Assembly (NCBI GenBank): GCA_014193115.1 | Contig: BJHQ01000005.1 | Location: 264,598 to 328,597 of the forward strand | DNA from: Planctomycetota bacterium | GTDB lineage: Bacteria; Planctomycetota; UBA11346 | Direction of reading: 5' to 3' | DNA length: 64,000 nt | In this document: positions 29,101 to 38,240 of the stretch, piece after piece | How the letters are laid out: each line of letters opens with the position of its first letter | How positions within the stretch are numbered: position 1 is the stretch's first letter | Notes under the pieces: generated by a model | What the model was told of the DNA's origin: nothing | Seen by the model: only the letters and a program-made list of their open reading frames with translations | The model's database searches: none | Program-made: the position numbers and the translations under genes

Positions 29101-29685
29101 CCGCAGCAGATCTTCGTCAAAGTGAACGAGGCCCTGAGCGGTGGAGAAGCCTGGCAGAACTGGGCCTTGGCCGGGGCAGTCCTCTCAAGCACAGGAAGTG
29201 CAACCGGCGCGACCCTCATCAATCCGAACGCTGGCTGGACCGCCCAGTCCACGGGCCTGAATGACTGCGCTCTCAACGGTGATACGTTCACCATGACCCT
29301 GGATAGCGAGGTCACCTGGCATGGCGTCGCCGAGCGCACCCCGCCAGACAACTACCAACGGTCTCTTTACAAGACCACCCCGGAATCCAAGGAGGCGCTC
29401 TTGGCGCACTGGGAGATCCCCGTCAATGGAACTCCTCCATACAACAAGGGAGAAGTTTCTCTGAGTTGCCGATTCCTCAAAGCCGGAACCGGTGATTTCC
29501 CCGCCGACGGAAAACTGATCTACCAGACCGATTCCAAACCCATCGTCCCCGGAAAATACCGACTGAAACTTGAGGGCAAACGCCTGGGCAACATTCTCTA
29601 CGGTAAGGCCACCATCACCGGACCAGACGGCAAGGAAACTGCCCGGCAGTTTCTGGGTGATGTGGAGGCGGTCGGAAAATCTTGA
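26140..29685 (+). CDS. Large secreted protein of unknown family, type I
   Basis: 1181 residues. The start at 26140 has AAGGAG 6 nt upstream and a signal peptide (MIKPIIFLTGLLGAFLPLMA). The upstream ATG at 26101 overlaps the relic's stop. Modules are the same as in the 14858 gene, its nearest paralog: an N-terminal beta region with GGYLEGGKVTGAYAPVM, a fibronectin-III-like segment near 386, and a toroid-like region carrying KTPYHYN, LQQPSGSW (about 622), NNMLRTGFSENVQQQT and ETDDPDWIVRW. The C-terminal module starts near 855, with LIDGIDRVVIDLAL, and ends PDGKETARQFLGDVEA. This is the last member of the first array, and 7 nt after its stop the AraC-derived scar begins. Confidence 0.75.
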   Translation: MIKPIIFLTGLLGAFLPLMAADSAPLGKLPPPKLDYSKPIQFDVQFAPATFPKDAPKEVRNNPMPAIIGGYLEGGKVTGAYAPVMSHVYHAGLSPDQYEWDLCPYGPRPSEGQPEKFNSATLRLTDTQVEGTWSFHYISAKDPSQTTSPVYELSIKATANGCGYAGTYTGKIADVPVSGDCVLAAHNIPAGMIDPANAFYQIIGGNYDVIVEVQAGKAVQAWAVAGVIGAHGWVYRQTNDSVAATFLFPADASGMTLIITDEGLDGKAVTLGGQITITPDPKIASKMFGPMSLDLSGTVISGAGKLRGKAKESKIVQARNYPLTDSLMARSLALLKESFRGCKPTAPELLAQAEQESLRTDVQPAPSEQTRYMQRLWKYGADSYSCSYIYAPWLDLDVVPNAVRYRFELIDATIQNRPVIDSFEASSPRASLSPFWAKVPKNPGKVFDRNPLSSLRVTALDAEGKALGKPQECGITRRPAFAQDQIVTPDPKVLMELALRQAYHLTNRYYSHLYLTEAVLAAKNGVKPLEYYSPHHHYPQTLMVQQEENPVRRDQYMRLLNTYVEQRNKEQFGFFKTPYHYNVALGGVAQETGRNLLNVLDLQPNSEILDRLRLWTRFFARLQQPSGSWTISHRDMLGCIGAYALSGSFFLDQPSTPWLPFLARLRQHDHDPTFRALERGLEEKAVSWVCNNMLRTGFSENVQQQTLSNDNGHTAVNQIEYALYVLRHAPPAQRDVVMATDLMRRIEDLFITWDTHPLTRGMNLTFDRSLYAVEALCFLELYALTGDQLMRTKSEALVSTYLQDSDPWHGSKGGFLSKTGYDRFLQETDDPDWIVRWVERDRELRTTPIAAVPEKHLTVTLDQLIDGIDRVVIDLALSDGKVTQALARTPTWDGPGINFYQPGTVHTRLGKAFYHSVDASGLKLSAEGLSGLVKLTLKPPQGEQLISLTAEISAKRHALRGWRGTWKQDNNQGRVEGVTLVDAVVKGPQQIFVKVNEALSGGEAWQNWALAGAVLSSTGSATGATLINPNAGWTAQSTGLNDCALNGDTFTMTLDSEVTWHGVAERTPPDNYQRSLYKTTPESKEALLAHWEIPVNGTPPYNKGEVSLSCRFLKAGTGDFPADGKLIYQTDSKPIVPGKYRLKLEGKRLGNILYGKATITGPDGKETARQFLGDVEAVGKS

Positions 29686-29691
29686 TCGCCA

Positions 29692-29764
29692 GCGCGGTAC
29701 GAGGGTGGCCTGGGATCAAGCGACGCCAGGCTTCGTCGTCCATTTGGGACAATAGAGTGGCCGT
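29692..29764 (-). pseudogene. 5' fragment of a duplicated AraC regulator gene
   Basis: The segment aligns with 6592-6664, the 5' end of the AraC gene. On the minus strand it would read TATLLSQMDDEA against MATILSQTDGEA, but the start codon is changed from ATG to ACG and only about 24 codons remain before the junction with the array gene that ends at 29685. It is a non-functional scar. The matching non-coding part continues at 29765-29860. Confidence 0.75.
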
Positions 29765-29860
29765 TGCAGACAACACTGGCCAGGTGCACGGGAGTACAAG
29801 GATTATGCCCGTCTCAACTGGTCGATTGTCGGCACCGCTCCGGCAGGTGAGCCGCCCCCG
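29765..29860. promoter_or_regulatory. Diverged copy of the AraC/array control region, upstream of the GH10 gene
   Basis: Aligns with 6665-6750. Shared blocks include TTGCAGACAAC, GGAGTACAAG and CGGCAGGTGAGCCGC, with one insertion of about 13 nt. It ends 131 nt before the GH10 start, so it could act as a promoter or operator for GH10 and the genes beyond. The remaining intergenic stretch 29861-29991 holds no gene. AGGATAGG precedes the GH10 ATG and serves as its ribosome site. Confidence 0.45.
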
Positions 29861-29991
29861 ATCTGCTGCGAACGAAGGAGAATGAATCCCTTGGACGCTC
29901 TCGGTACGCTTGCGATGCGCTCAATACCACCGTCCTCCGCCATCCTGGCTGGGGCGAATCGCGATCACCTCCGCTTTAGGATAGGTGCCCC

Positions 29992-31386
29992 ATGACCACC
30001 ACCCCGATCATCCTTGAGAACGGCCAAGAATGGAAAATCCTCGAATCAGCAACTGCTTTTTCCACGGATAAATACAAAGATCTGATTGAGGACAGCCATG
30101 CCCGCATCGATCAGCGGCGGCGGCGCTGGTTGGCCCTGCGGCTGAGCGACCGGGACGGCAAAGCCCTTGCCCATCGGACCGTGCGCCTGCGGCAGTTGCG
30201 CAGTGATTTTCTCTGGGGATTTTGCGGTGCCGGAGTGATGGACGCCTGTCACGAACCGCAAAGACTCGAAAATGATGTGGTCAGACGCAACCTGCTGCAC
30301 CTGGGTCGCCTGTTCAACGCGGTGAATCTGTTGAACTATTGGCAGGAGTGGTCTTGGAAGGAGACGCAAAAAGGCGAAGAGTTCATGGGGTACCAGAACT
30401 ACGACACCCTTGACCGGGCGGTGCAGTGGGCCTGTGGCCATGGTCTGGTGGCCAAGTGCCATCCGCTGTGGTGGGGCGTCCCCAAGGCCATCCCCGCTTG
30501 GATGGACCGTTTTGATGCGAAGAAACGCTCCATGTTCCGTGAGGTCCGTCTGCGTCAGATCGTCAACCGGTTCAAGGGACGCGTCAGTGTTTATGACGCA
30601 GTCAACGAGGCCATCTGGGAACCGACCCTGGCCAAGACCGCCACCCGCCACTGGCCTCACAACACACCGATCCCCGAGTTGGCACAGGACCTCGCCGAAG
30701 TCATGGCCATCGTTCGTGATGAGGATCCAAATGCGACGATGGTCATCAATGATTACGGCCAATGGGTCGGCGATACGACCAAGATTCCGGTTGCCTGCAG
30801 CGATGGCACCTTTATCAGCAATCAGGACCAGGCCCAGCGTTACCGGGACCTGATGATGGCCCTCAAGGATCTGGGTGCTGCCCCCGATGCCATGGGTTTT
30901 CAGGGATTTTCAGCCATCGGGAAACTGGAACAGCACGTGGCCACGTATGATTTCCTGGCCAAGACCGGCCTGCCCATCCACGTCACCGAATTCCATGCCG
31001 GAGGAGCCCATGCTGCAAACTTGGTGAAGGCCGGTGTGCCCCGACCTGAAATCATCGACCGGATCGCCGAATATGCCGATGCCTCGATGGTTTTGGCTTT
31101 CGCCCATCCGGCTCTTGAGGCATTCTTCTTCTGGTATGACCAGGACTATCTGTTCGATGGACGCGGTCTGCCCAGCGCCTGGTACAACCGGATCTACCAG
31201 CGCATCCACAAAGACTGGACCACCGATGTGGTTATGACCACTGACGCGGATGGACTCCTGCGTACTCGCGCCTTTACCGGCAGTTATCGCCTGTCCTTCG
31301 AAGAGCCAGGCGTATCGCCCACCGGAATCAATCTCAGCATCCCGGCCGCCAGTCGCGGGGAAATCGCGATGCAGGTCATCATATGA
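29992..31386 (+). CDS. GH10 endo-beta-1,4-xylanase-like enzyme
   Basis: 464 residues of family GH10, which hydrolyses beta-1,4-xylan or xylo-oligosaccharides by a retaining mechanism. The TIM-barrel signatures are clear: KCHPLWWG, then VYDAVNEAIW with the predicted acid/base Glu at about residue 206, NDYG in the following strand, and PIHVTEFHAGG with the predicted nucleophile Glu at about residue 333. An N-terminal stretch of about 60 residues (SDRDGKALAHRTVRLRQL) resembles the small beta domain seen before some planctomycetal GH10 barrels. There is no signal peptide, so a cytoplasmic location on imported oligosaccharides is likely. It follows the AraC-derived scar and precedes a secreted PQQ propeller. 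Confidence 0.9.
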   Translation: MTTTPIILENGQEWKILESATAFSTDKYKDLIEDSHARIDQRRRRWLALRLSDRDGKALAHRTVRLRQLRSDFLWGFCGAGVMDACHEPQRLENDVVRRNLLHLGRLFNAVNLLNYWQEWSWKETQKGEEFMGYQNYDTLDRAVQWACGHGLVAKCHPLWWGVPKAIPAWMDRFDAKKRSMFREVRLRQIVNRFKGRVSVYDAVNEAIWEPTLAKTATRHWPHNTPIPELAQDLAEVMAIVRDEDPNATMVINDYGQWVGDTTKIPVACSDGTFISNQDQAQRYRDLMMALKDLGAAPDAMGFQGFSAIGKLEQHVATYDFLAKTGLPIHVTEFHAGGAHAANLVKAGVPRPEIIDRIAEYADASMVLAFAHPALEAFFFWYDQDYLFDGRGLPSAWYNRIYQRIHKDWTTDVVMTTDADGLLRTRAFTGSYRLSFEEPGVSPTGINLSIPAASRGEIAMQVII

Positions 31387-31537
31387 TCGGCTGGCAACAA
31401 GCCGCGCAGGACACTCATCCTGGAATGAGATGTCAACAAACGCGAGATATTCCGACCATGCAGAAGGGAACCAGATGACCCAATGCGCTGGACGGGCATC
31501 GTGGTGCATCATGAACCAACCGCAGGAGAATATTCCT

Positions 31538-34500
31538 ATGTGCTGCCAGCCCGTTACTGATCGTCTCGCCTCTTTCCCTCCGGCACCGTCCTGGCCACAC
31601 GGCGCAGCATCAGTCTGGGGCAGGCGGTTGGCGGTTTTCCTAGCGGTGCTGTCCGTGGCCGTGGCCGCCGATCCGGCCCTCGCCGGCCTCACCATCGATC
31701 GCGGTGTCGCCCTGAGCGTGCCCGGTTCCAAGACCACCATCGAACTCGCCAGCAGCGGGCGGTTCGTGGTCCATGCCCTGGTGGTGGATGAGGCCGCCCG
31801 TGCGTCCCTGGCGGCGCAGCTGGCGGCGGCGGAGAGCTCCGCCGGTATCGTTCAGTCGGATGCACTGCCCCGCCTGCCGTATGGCGACCGAATCGCCAAC
31901 CTGGTGGTGTGTGATGCCGACGCCCTCGGCGGCAAGGCTCCGACCCAGGCTGAGGTGCAGCGGGTGTTGGCTCCAGGCGGTGTCCTGCGCTGGCACCAGG
32001 GCGGGACCTGGACGACCATCGCCGCCTCGGCCACCGCCTCAGGCATCTGGCCAAGTTTCGATGGCGGCCGAGGCAGCATGGCCAGCACCGATGATCCGCT
32101 GATCACCCTGCCTCTGGCGGCGCGCTGGCTGGATGGGCCGGTGATCGGCCAGACCCCGGCCGGGGTCGACATCTGGTGCAGCGTGGTCAATGGCGGCCGA
32201 TATGTCCAGGTCACCAACATCGACGAGGCCAATGTCCATGCGCCGGCCCGACAACGGCCGTTGTGGATCGTCGCCCGGGACGCCAGCAATGGCACCCGGC
32301 TGTGGCGGCAGCGCTATCCAACCGATCTGTCGGCCCAGAAGGCTCTGCCCTGGGGCGGCTACATTGCCGCCAGCCCGCGCTGCATCTTCGCTTTCGCTGG
32401 CAGCGATCAGGTTGCGGCCTTCGACGGTGCCACCGGGGCAGAGATTCGCCGCTTCGCCCTTGGCGGTCCCCGGCGGATTCCCGGGCACCTGGTGTGGCAG
32501 GGCGACCGGCTGCTGGCTCAGACCACCGCCGGCTGGAGCGCCTTCGCCGAGGACGGCACACCGGCCTGGTCCATCGTCACGAAGGACCTGTGGCCAGGCT
32601 GGGGAGCGGCGATGATCACCCATCTTGCCGACCATCAGGTCCTGGTGCTCCAGGAAGGCGATCGCATGCGGGCGTTCAACCTCGCCGACGGCACTGAACG
32701 CTGGTCGGTGGCCATGTCCGCTCCCGGCGACCGCGGCGTGCGAACCTGGCAGCTGCAGGCGCTGTCCGGGGGCAGCGTGGCGGTCCGGACCCAAGGCGAA
32801 CTCACCGCGTATTCCCTGGTGGATGGCCTCAAGCGCTGGACGGTGGCAGCGACCGGCAACCTTCCTTTCACTGGCCGGCCTGACACCTACGCCTGGAACG
32901 GTGGATTCGCCCGTGCCGGGAAGAAATTTGATGCGGTGACCGGGGCCGACCTGGGCGGAGCGCCGAACGCCAGCGTCGATCGCTGCACCCTGCCTCTGCT
33001 GACTTCTACCTTCCACATCAGCAGCCACAGCAGCCATGTCGGCAGCGCTGATCCCAAACAGCGCCTGCCTGGTTACGCAGCCCTGCGCCTGTCCTGCAAC
33101 AGCGCCAACGCGGTGGGTTCGGGGCTGATCTTCGGCATCGCCTCGGACTGCATGTGCAATGCCAGCCATCTGCGCGGCATCACCGCCCATGGTTCGGCCC
33201 CGGCTGCGCTCATCCAGGCCGATCCGCAGACGCCCCGGCCCACGGTGCGCGGTGCCGGGAAGCCGGCGCCAGCTGCCAGCTCAGCGCCGGCAGCAGCCTC
33301 TGGCAAGGAATGGCCGATGTTCCGGCAGAATATCCAGCGATCTGCTGGTCTCGACGCCGCGCCGCTGCGGTCGCCAGCTCAGCTCTGGAGCGTGGCCGCA
33401 TCACCGTCGTTGGTCCCTGGCCCGGTGGCCGTGTCCCGGGCGGCTGGCGGACAGGCGGGCATCCGCGGGCTGACCTGTGCCGAGGGACTGGTCTGCGTCG
33501 CCGATGCCGGCCATCAGCGGGTCCTTGGCCTGGACGTTGGCGACGGTCGGCGGCGCTGGGCGGTGCAACTGGGCGCTGGCCTGGACACACCGCCAACCAT
33601 TCACGCCGGGCGGGTGCTGTTCGGCGCCCTCGACGGCTGGGTGTGGTGTCTTGCGGCGACGGACGGAGCGCTGATCTGGCGTACCCGGCTGGCCCCCGCC
33701 GAGGATTTCCTGCCCGCATACGGCCAGGTGGCGTCGCGTTGGCCGGTGGTGGGGGCGGTGACGGTGGCGGATGGCCTGGTCCTGGCCAGCGTCGGGCGCA
33801 GCACCGCGGTGGATGGCGGGGTGCTGTTGGCTGCTCTCGATCTCGATACCGGCGCAGTGCGCTGGATCCGTCCGATCAATCCGGTTGGAGGCCGGGAAAG
33901 CCGCTCGTTCAACGACGTGCTCATCGCCGGCGGCCGCGGTCTGCGCTTCCTCGGTCAGCCGGCGACGCCGGTACCGGCGCCTGCTGCTCAGGAAAAGGAA
34001 TCACCTTCCGACACCCTGGTCCCAGCGGTGGAGGGCCTGGCCAACTTCGTGCGCAATGACCAGGACGCGGCTCTGCACGGCTATACCTGGGCCCCGATGT
34101 TGTACGGCGGTATTCGTGGCCGGTTGCTGGCCTGGCGCGATCAGCGGATCTTCGGCTTCGCCCGGCACAGCTACGCGTGGATCAACAACAGCACCACCCA
34201 GCTCAAGGATCCCCTGGCCGTTTTCATGGCCCCGGCCGACCTCGTCAGCTCGGCCGCCAGCAACCTGCCGGCCAAGAATGCGCCCGCGGACTACGGTCCA
34301 CCGACGGCGTGGAGCCGGCCCCTGGGTGCGACCAGCGATCGCCTGCAGGCCTGCCTGGTGGTGGGCGACACCGCCTGGGCCGCCTGGACGGTTGCTCCGG
34401 CGGCGTCTGGCGCTGCGGATGCTGCGGCTGCGGCTGCGCCAGCCGCGGTCCGGGAGACCGGCCGCATCGCCAGTTGGAAACTCGCGGATGGCACGCCCGG

Positions 34501-34612
34501 TCCGATCATCGACCTCGATGCCGGCCTGATGCGCGACGGCCTGATCGCCACCGACGGCCGGCTGTATGCGGCCTGCTCCGATGGTTCCGTGCGCTGCTTC
34601 CATGATCGCTGA
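31538..34612 (+). CDS. Secreted PQQ-type beta-propeller with degenerate methyltransferase-like head
   Basis: 1024 residues from the ATG at 31538, which has AGGAG 9 nt upstream. In-frame ATGs at 31475 and 31511 are alternatives. A hydrophobic segment (LAVFLAVLSVAVAADPALA) at about 30-48 is the export signal. Residues of about 50-150 follow the order of a class I methyltransferase fold (SSGRFVVHALVVDEAARASL, IVQSDALPRLPYGDRIANLV, RVLAPGGVLRW) but without the glycine-rich SAM loop. The rest contains propeller blades such as VAAFDGATGAEIRRFALG and LDLDTGAVRWIRPI, with an Ala/Pro-rich linker near 34400-34450. It is the diverged cousin of the two tandem genes at 38237 and 41374. The function is unknown, with surface binding or scaffolding the likely role. 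Confidence 0.7.
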   Translation: MCCQPVTDRLASFPPAPSWPHGAASVWGRRLAVFLAVLSVAVAADPALAGLTIDRGVALSVPGSKTTIELASSGRFVVHALVVDEAARASLAAQLAAAESSAGIVQSDALPRLPYGDRIANLVVCDADALGGKAPTQAEVQRVLAPGGVLRWHQGGTWTTIAASATASGIWPSFDGGRGSMASTDDPLITLPLAARWLDGPVIGQTPAGVDIWCSVVNGGRYVQVTNIDEANVHAPARQRPLWIVARDASNGTRLWRQRYPTDLSAQKALPWGGYIAASPRCIFAFAGSDQVAAFDGATGAEIRRFALGGPRRIPGHLVWQGDRLLAQTTAGWSAFAEDGTPAWSIVTKDLWPGWGAAMITHLADHQVLVLQEGDRMRAFNLADGTERWSVAMSAPGDRGVRTWQLQALSGGSVAVRTQGELTAYSLVDGLKRWTVAATGNLPFTGRPDTYAWNGGFARAGKKFDAVTGADLGGAPNASVDRCTLPLLTSTFHISSHSSHVGSADPKQRLPGYAALRLSCNSANAVGSGLIFGIASDCMCNASHLRGITAHGSAPAALIQADPQTPRPTVRGAGKPAPAASSAPAAASGKEWPMFRQNIQRSAGLDAAPLRSPAQLWSVAASPSLVPGPVAVSRAAGGQAGIRGLTCAEGLVCVADAGHQRVLGLDVGDGRRRWAVQLGAGLDTPPTIHAGRVLFGALDGWVWCLAATDGALIWRTRLAPAEDFLPAYGQVASRWPVVGAVTVADGLVLASVGRSTAVDGGVLLAALDLDTGAVRWIRPINPVGGRESRSFNDVLIAGGRGLRFLGQPATPVPAPAAQEKESPSDTLVPAVEGLANFVRNDQDAALHGYTWAPMLYGGIRGRLLAWRDQRIFGFARHSYAWINNSTTQLKDPLAVFMAPADLVSSAASNLPAKNAPADYGPPTAWSRPLGATSDRLQACLVVGDTAWAAWTVAPAASGAADAAAAAAPAAVRETGRIASWKLADGTPGPIIDLDAGLMRDGLIATDGRLYAACSDGSVRCFHDR

Positions 34613-34745
34613 ACCAGACCAGGCGAGCATCCAAAGTATTCACCAGGCATGTCAGTGCCTGCATCAGCATCACCGCTTGACCTCGGAGCCGCCATCGGAG
34701 CGGCCAGAGTTCCAACATGCCAAGCACAATCACCAGAAGATAACC

Positions 34746-37700
34746 ATGATTAGGTCCATCCAGATTATCCTGCTGACGACTCTCGTCGGCCTATCATGCA
34801 CATTGGCGGCTGCAGACGCCGCCAGCACTCCGCCGTCGCCAAGACTGGATTTGACCAAACCGGTTATCTTCGATGTCCAATTCGCTCCGGCGACGATTCC
34901 AAAGGATGCTCCGAACGAGGTTCGCAGCAATCCCATGCCGCTGATCATCGGCGGCTATCTGGAAGGCGGCAAGGTCACCGGGGCCTATGCACCGGATATC
35001 AGTTATGTGTATTTTCCTGGCGGAAGTCCGGATGAGGTCGCATGGGCGCTGTATCCCTATGGCCCATGTCGGGAAACGGGGAATCGTGGTGGACGTTATG
35101 CACAACAAGAGAAGTTCGCTCGTGCATCCCTGCGATTGAACGGGAATCAGGCTGAGGGGGCCTGGACCTTTCGTTTCGTATCCAGCAAGGATCCCAGCAA
35201 GGCGCTCTCTCCAGATTATGCCCTGAGTATCAAGGCTGTCGTGAAGGGCAGCGGATTTGCCGGAACCTATTCGGGGAAGATTGCTGACTATCCGGTCAGC
35301 GGCGAGTGCGTCCTGTTCGCCCGCAATGTTCCGGCGGGGATGATCGATCCCCTCAATGCGTTCTACCAGATCATCGCCAGCAATTACCGAGTAGTGGTGG
35401 AAGTCCGGGCGGGCAAGGCGGTCCAGGCCCTGGCAATAGCCAGCGGCAATGACGCACATGCCACCGCTGTGCATCCCGCCGATGCGTCAGGCATGACATT
35501 CACGCCGATGGATCAGGGCCTCGACGGGACTGCGGTGACGCTGGGCGGACAGATCATAGTCACGCCATCGGTTTCAGCAGGTGCCAAGGCGATCCCCCCG
35601 GTCAGCATTTCCCTCGACGGCACGGTCATCAGTGGCGCCGGGAAGCTTCAGGTGAAATCCACGGTCAATTCCGCGCGCAATTACCCGCTGGGCGAACCCT
35701 TGATGGCCAAGAGCTTCGATGTGCTGAAGGCGAGTTTCCGCGGGGCAAAACCAGTTTCACCAGAACTTTTGGCGCAGGCCGAGGCGGAGTCTCAGTGGAA
35801 CGTTCAGCCGGCCCCAAGCGAGTCGACGCGTTATTCCCATCGTCTGTGGCGCACCACGAGTTTCATCTATGCCCCTTGGCTGGATTTCGATGCGGTGCCC
35901 AATGCCGTGCGCTACCGCTATACCATCGATCCGGCAGAACCGAGCAAGGACGTGAAAACCGCCAGTTTCGAGTCCCTGTCGCCCAAGGCGTCGCTCGCTC
36001 CGGTGTGGAAGGATCTTCCCACCAATACGGGGCTCAGACTGCAAGTGACCGCCCTTGATGCCCAAGGTGCGCCCATCGGCAAACCCCAGGAAAAGCTGAT
36101 CACGAAACGCGCCCCCTTCGGTCCTGAGATGGCGGTGACCCCTGAGGCCAGGGTGCTCATGGATCTGGCCATGCGCCAACCCTATCACCTGACCGAACGC
36201 CTCCATTCCCACCTGTACCTGACCGAGGCGGTGATCGCCGCAAATACCTCGGTCAAACCGATGGAGTATCACAATGCCCATTTTCATTTCTCACAGCAAC
36301 TGATGGCTGAACAGGAGCAGGATCAGGCGGGGCGGGATCAGTACCTGCGTCTCCTGGACACCTTCGTTCAGAGACGCCTGGAGGAAACCTTCGGGGAATT
36401 CAAGATCCCGTACCACTACAATGTGGTCCTGAGCGGCGTGGTGCAGGAAAACGGCCGCAATTTCCTCAATGCCTATGAGCAACTCCCGAATGCAACCGTA
36501 CTGGATCGTTTCCGGCTTTGGGTGCGTTACTTCGCCCGTTTGCAGCAACCGAGCGGTTCTTGGACCATTTCCTCGCGTGCGGCATTCAGTAGTACCGGCG
36601 GGTTCAGTCTGTGGGGAAACCGTTTTCTGGATGCAACCAGCATTCCGTGGCCGCCGTTTCTCGCGCGCCTGCGCCAGATCGACTCTGATCCTGGCACGCG
36701 TGCGCTCGAACGTGCCATCGAGGAACGTGCCATCGCCTGGTTTTCCAACAACACCTTGCGGACGGGTTTCGGAGAATTGCTGCACCAGCAGACCGATCCT
36801 GGTGATATGCAGCACTCCGCCGGGAACCAGATTGAATACGCCTTATATGTTCTGCTCCACGCGCCGCCTGCGCAGCGCGATGTGCTCATGGCCTCGGACC
36901 TCATGCGGCGCATCGAGGATCTCTTCATTTCTTGGCATGCTGTCCCCACCACCGGGGGTTGGAATCTGACCTTTGGCAATTCTCTGTATGCGGTCGAAGC
37001 CCTGTGCCTCATGGAATTATACGCCCTCACCGGCGATCCGCTGCTGCGCGCCAAGTCGGAGGCCCTGGCAACCGCCTATTTGCAACGGAATGATTCGTGG
37101 CATGGCACCAATCCCAATTCCAACGCCTATGTCGGTGGCGATGCCCTCGGCTATAATCGCTATATCCAAGAGCAGGATGATCCCGACTGGATCGTCCGCT
37201 GGGTGAAACGGGACCGTGAACTGCGCGCCTCACCGCCAGTCGCGATTGCTGAAAAGCATATCTCGTTGTCGTTGGATCGGCTGATCGATCAGACCGATCG
37301 GGTGGTTTTGGATCTCCAGGTGGCGGATGGCCAAGTGACCCAGGCCCTGGCGCGCACGCCGACCTGGGACGGCCCAGGAATCAATTTTTACCAGCCTGGC
37401 AGGCTTCACACCAGGTCCGGCAAGGCACTGTTTCATGGTGTTGATGCCTCGGCCTTGAAACTCAGCGCCCAGGGGCTGAGCGGCACGGTCAAACTTGCCC
37501 TCAAACCGCCACAGGGCGAAGAGATCCGCAATATCACCGTGGAAATCAACGCCAAACGCCACGCGCAACGCGCCTGGCGCGGCGCCTGGAAACTCGCCCA
37601 GGAAAATGGTCGGACCGAAGGCATCACCCTGCTTGATCCGGAGATCACCGGATCGCAGCAGGTCTTTGTCAAAGTCCACGAAGCCCTGGACGGTGGCGAA

Positions 37701-38240
37701 GCCTGGCAGACCTGGGCCTTGGCCGGTACCGTCATCCCGAAAAACGGCAGTGCGAGCGGTGCCATGCTGGTCAATCCCAATGCCGGTTGGACCGCCCAGA
37801 CTTCGGTGAGCGACTGTGAACTGAAATCCGAATCCTTCGCCATGACCATGAACACCGAAGTCGCCTGGCACGGTGTGGCAGAACGATCCAAGCCCGATGC
37901 CTGGCAGTGTTACACCTACAAGACCACTCCTGAAGCGAAGGAGGCGCTGCTGGGGTATTGGCAGATCCCCATCACCCGAGGCGGCGGCGGCGAAAAGAAC
38001 GGTGAGTTATACCTCAATCTCGGCTTCCCCCTGCGCCCGGAAATCGGGGATCTGCCACCAGATGGAAAACTGACCTATGAAACCAGCTGGAAACCGGTCA
38101 CCCCGGGAAAATACCTGTTGAAGCTCACAGGCCAGCGCCTGGGCAACATCCTGTACGGCACAGCCACCGTGACCGGGCCGGACGGAAAAAACGTTGTTCG
38201 TCAGTTCCTTGGCGATGCCGAAAGCATCGGAAAGCCGTGA
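34746..38240 (+). CDS. Large secreted protein of unknown family, type I
   Basis: 1164 residues. The ATG at 34746 is chosen because the signal peptide begins there (MIRSIQIILLTTLVGLSCTL). The open frame extends upstream without domain character. Type I order: an N-terminal beta region with GGYLEGGKVTGAYAPDIS, a fibronectin-III-like segment near 372 (SFIYAPWLDFDAVPNAVRYR), a toroid-like region with KIPYHYN, LQQPSGSW (about 598), NTLRTGFGELLHQQT and DDPDWIVRWVKRDREL, then the C-terminal module from about 837 ending PDGKNVVRQFLGDAES. It lies 5 kb from the other members, between PQQ propeller genes, and its stop overlaps the GTG start of the next gene (GTGA), which links the two families in one transcript. 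Confidence 0.75.
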   Translation: MIRSIQIILLTTLVGLSCTLAAADAASTPPSPRLDLTKPVIFDVQFAPATIPKDAPNEVRSNPMPLIIGGYLEGGKVTGAYAPDISYVYFPGGSPDEVAWALYPYGPCRETGNRGGRYAQQEKFARASLRLNGNQAEGAWTFRFVSSKDPSKALSPDYALSIKAVVKGSGFAGTYSGKIADYPVSGECVLFARNVPAGMIDPLNAFYQIIASNYRVVVEVRAGKAVQALAIASGNDAHATAVHPADASGMTFTPMDQGLDGTAVTLGGQIIVTPSVSAGAKAIPPVSISLDGTVISGAGKLQVKSTVNSARNYPLGEPLMAKSFDVLKASFRGAKPVSPELLAQAEAESQWNVQPAPSESTRYSHRLWRTTSFIYAPWLDFDAVPNAVRYRYTIDPAEPSKDVKTASFESLSPKASLAPVWKDLPTNTGLRLQVTALDAQGAPIGKPQEKLITKRAPFGPEMAVTPEARVLMDLAMRQPYHLTERLHSHLYLTEAVIAANTSVKPMEYHNAHFHFSQQLMAEQEQDQAGRDQYLRLLDTFVQRRLEETFGEFKIPYHYNVVLSGVVQENGRNFLNAYEQLPNATVLDRFRLWVRYFARLQQPSGSWTISSRAAFSSTGGFSLWGNRFLDATSIPWPPFLARLRQIDSDPGTRALERAIEERAIAWFSNNTLRTGFGELLHQQTDPGDMQHSAGNQIEYALYVLLHAPPAQRDVLMASDLMRRIEDLFISWHAVPTTGGWNLTFGNSLYAVEALCLMELYALTGDPLLRAKSEALATAYLQRNDSWHGTNPNSNAYVGGDALGYNRYIQEQDDPDWIVRWVKRDRELRASPPVAIAEKHISLSLDRLIDQTDRVVLDLQVADGQVTQALARTPTWDGPGINFYQPGRLHTRSGKALFHGVDASALKLSAQGLSGTVKLALKPPQGEEIRNITVEINAKRHAQRAWRGAWKLAQENGRTEGITLLDPEITGSQQVFVKVHEALDGGEAWQTWALAGTVIPKNGSASGAMLVNPNAGWTAQTSVSDCELKSESFAMTMNTEVAWHGVAERSKPDAWQCYTYKTTPEAKEALLGYWQIPITRGGGGEKNGELYLNLGFPLRPEIGDLPPDGKLTYETSWKPVTPGKYLLKLTGQRLGNILYGTATVTGPDGKNVVRQFLGDAESIGKP

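Noticed and set aside
34644-34661. CAGGCA/TGCCTG hairpin between the PQQ gene and an array gene
   Set aside because: A 6-bp stem without a T tract is too weak to call as a terminator.
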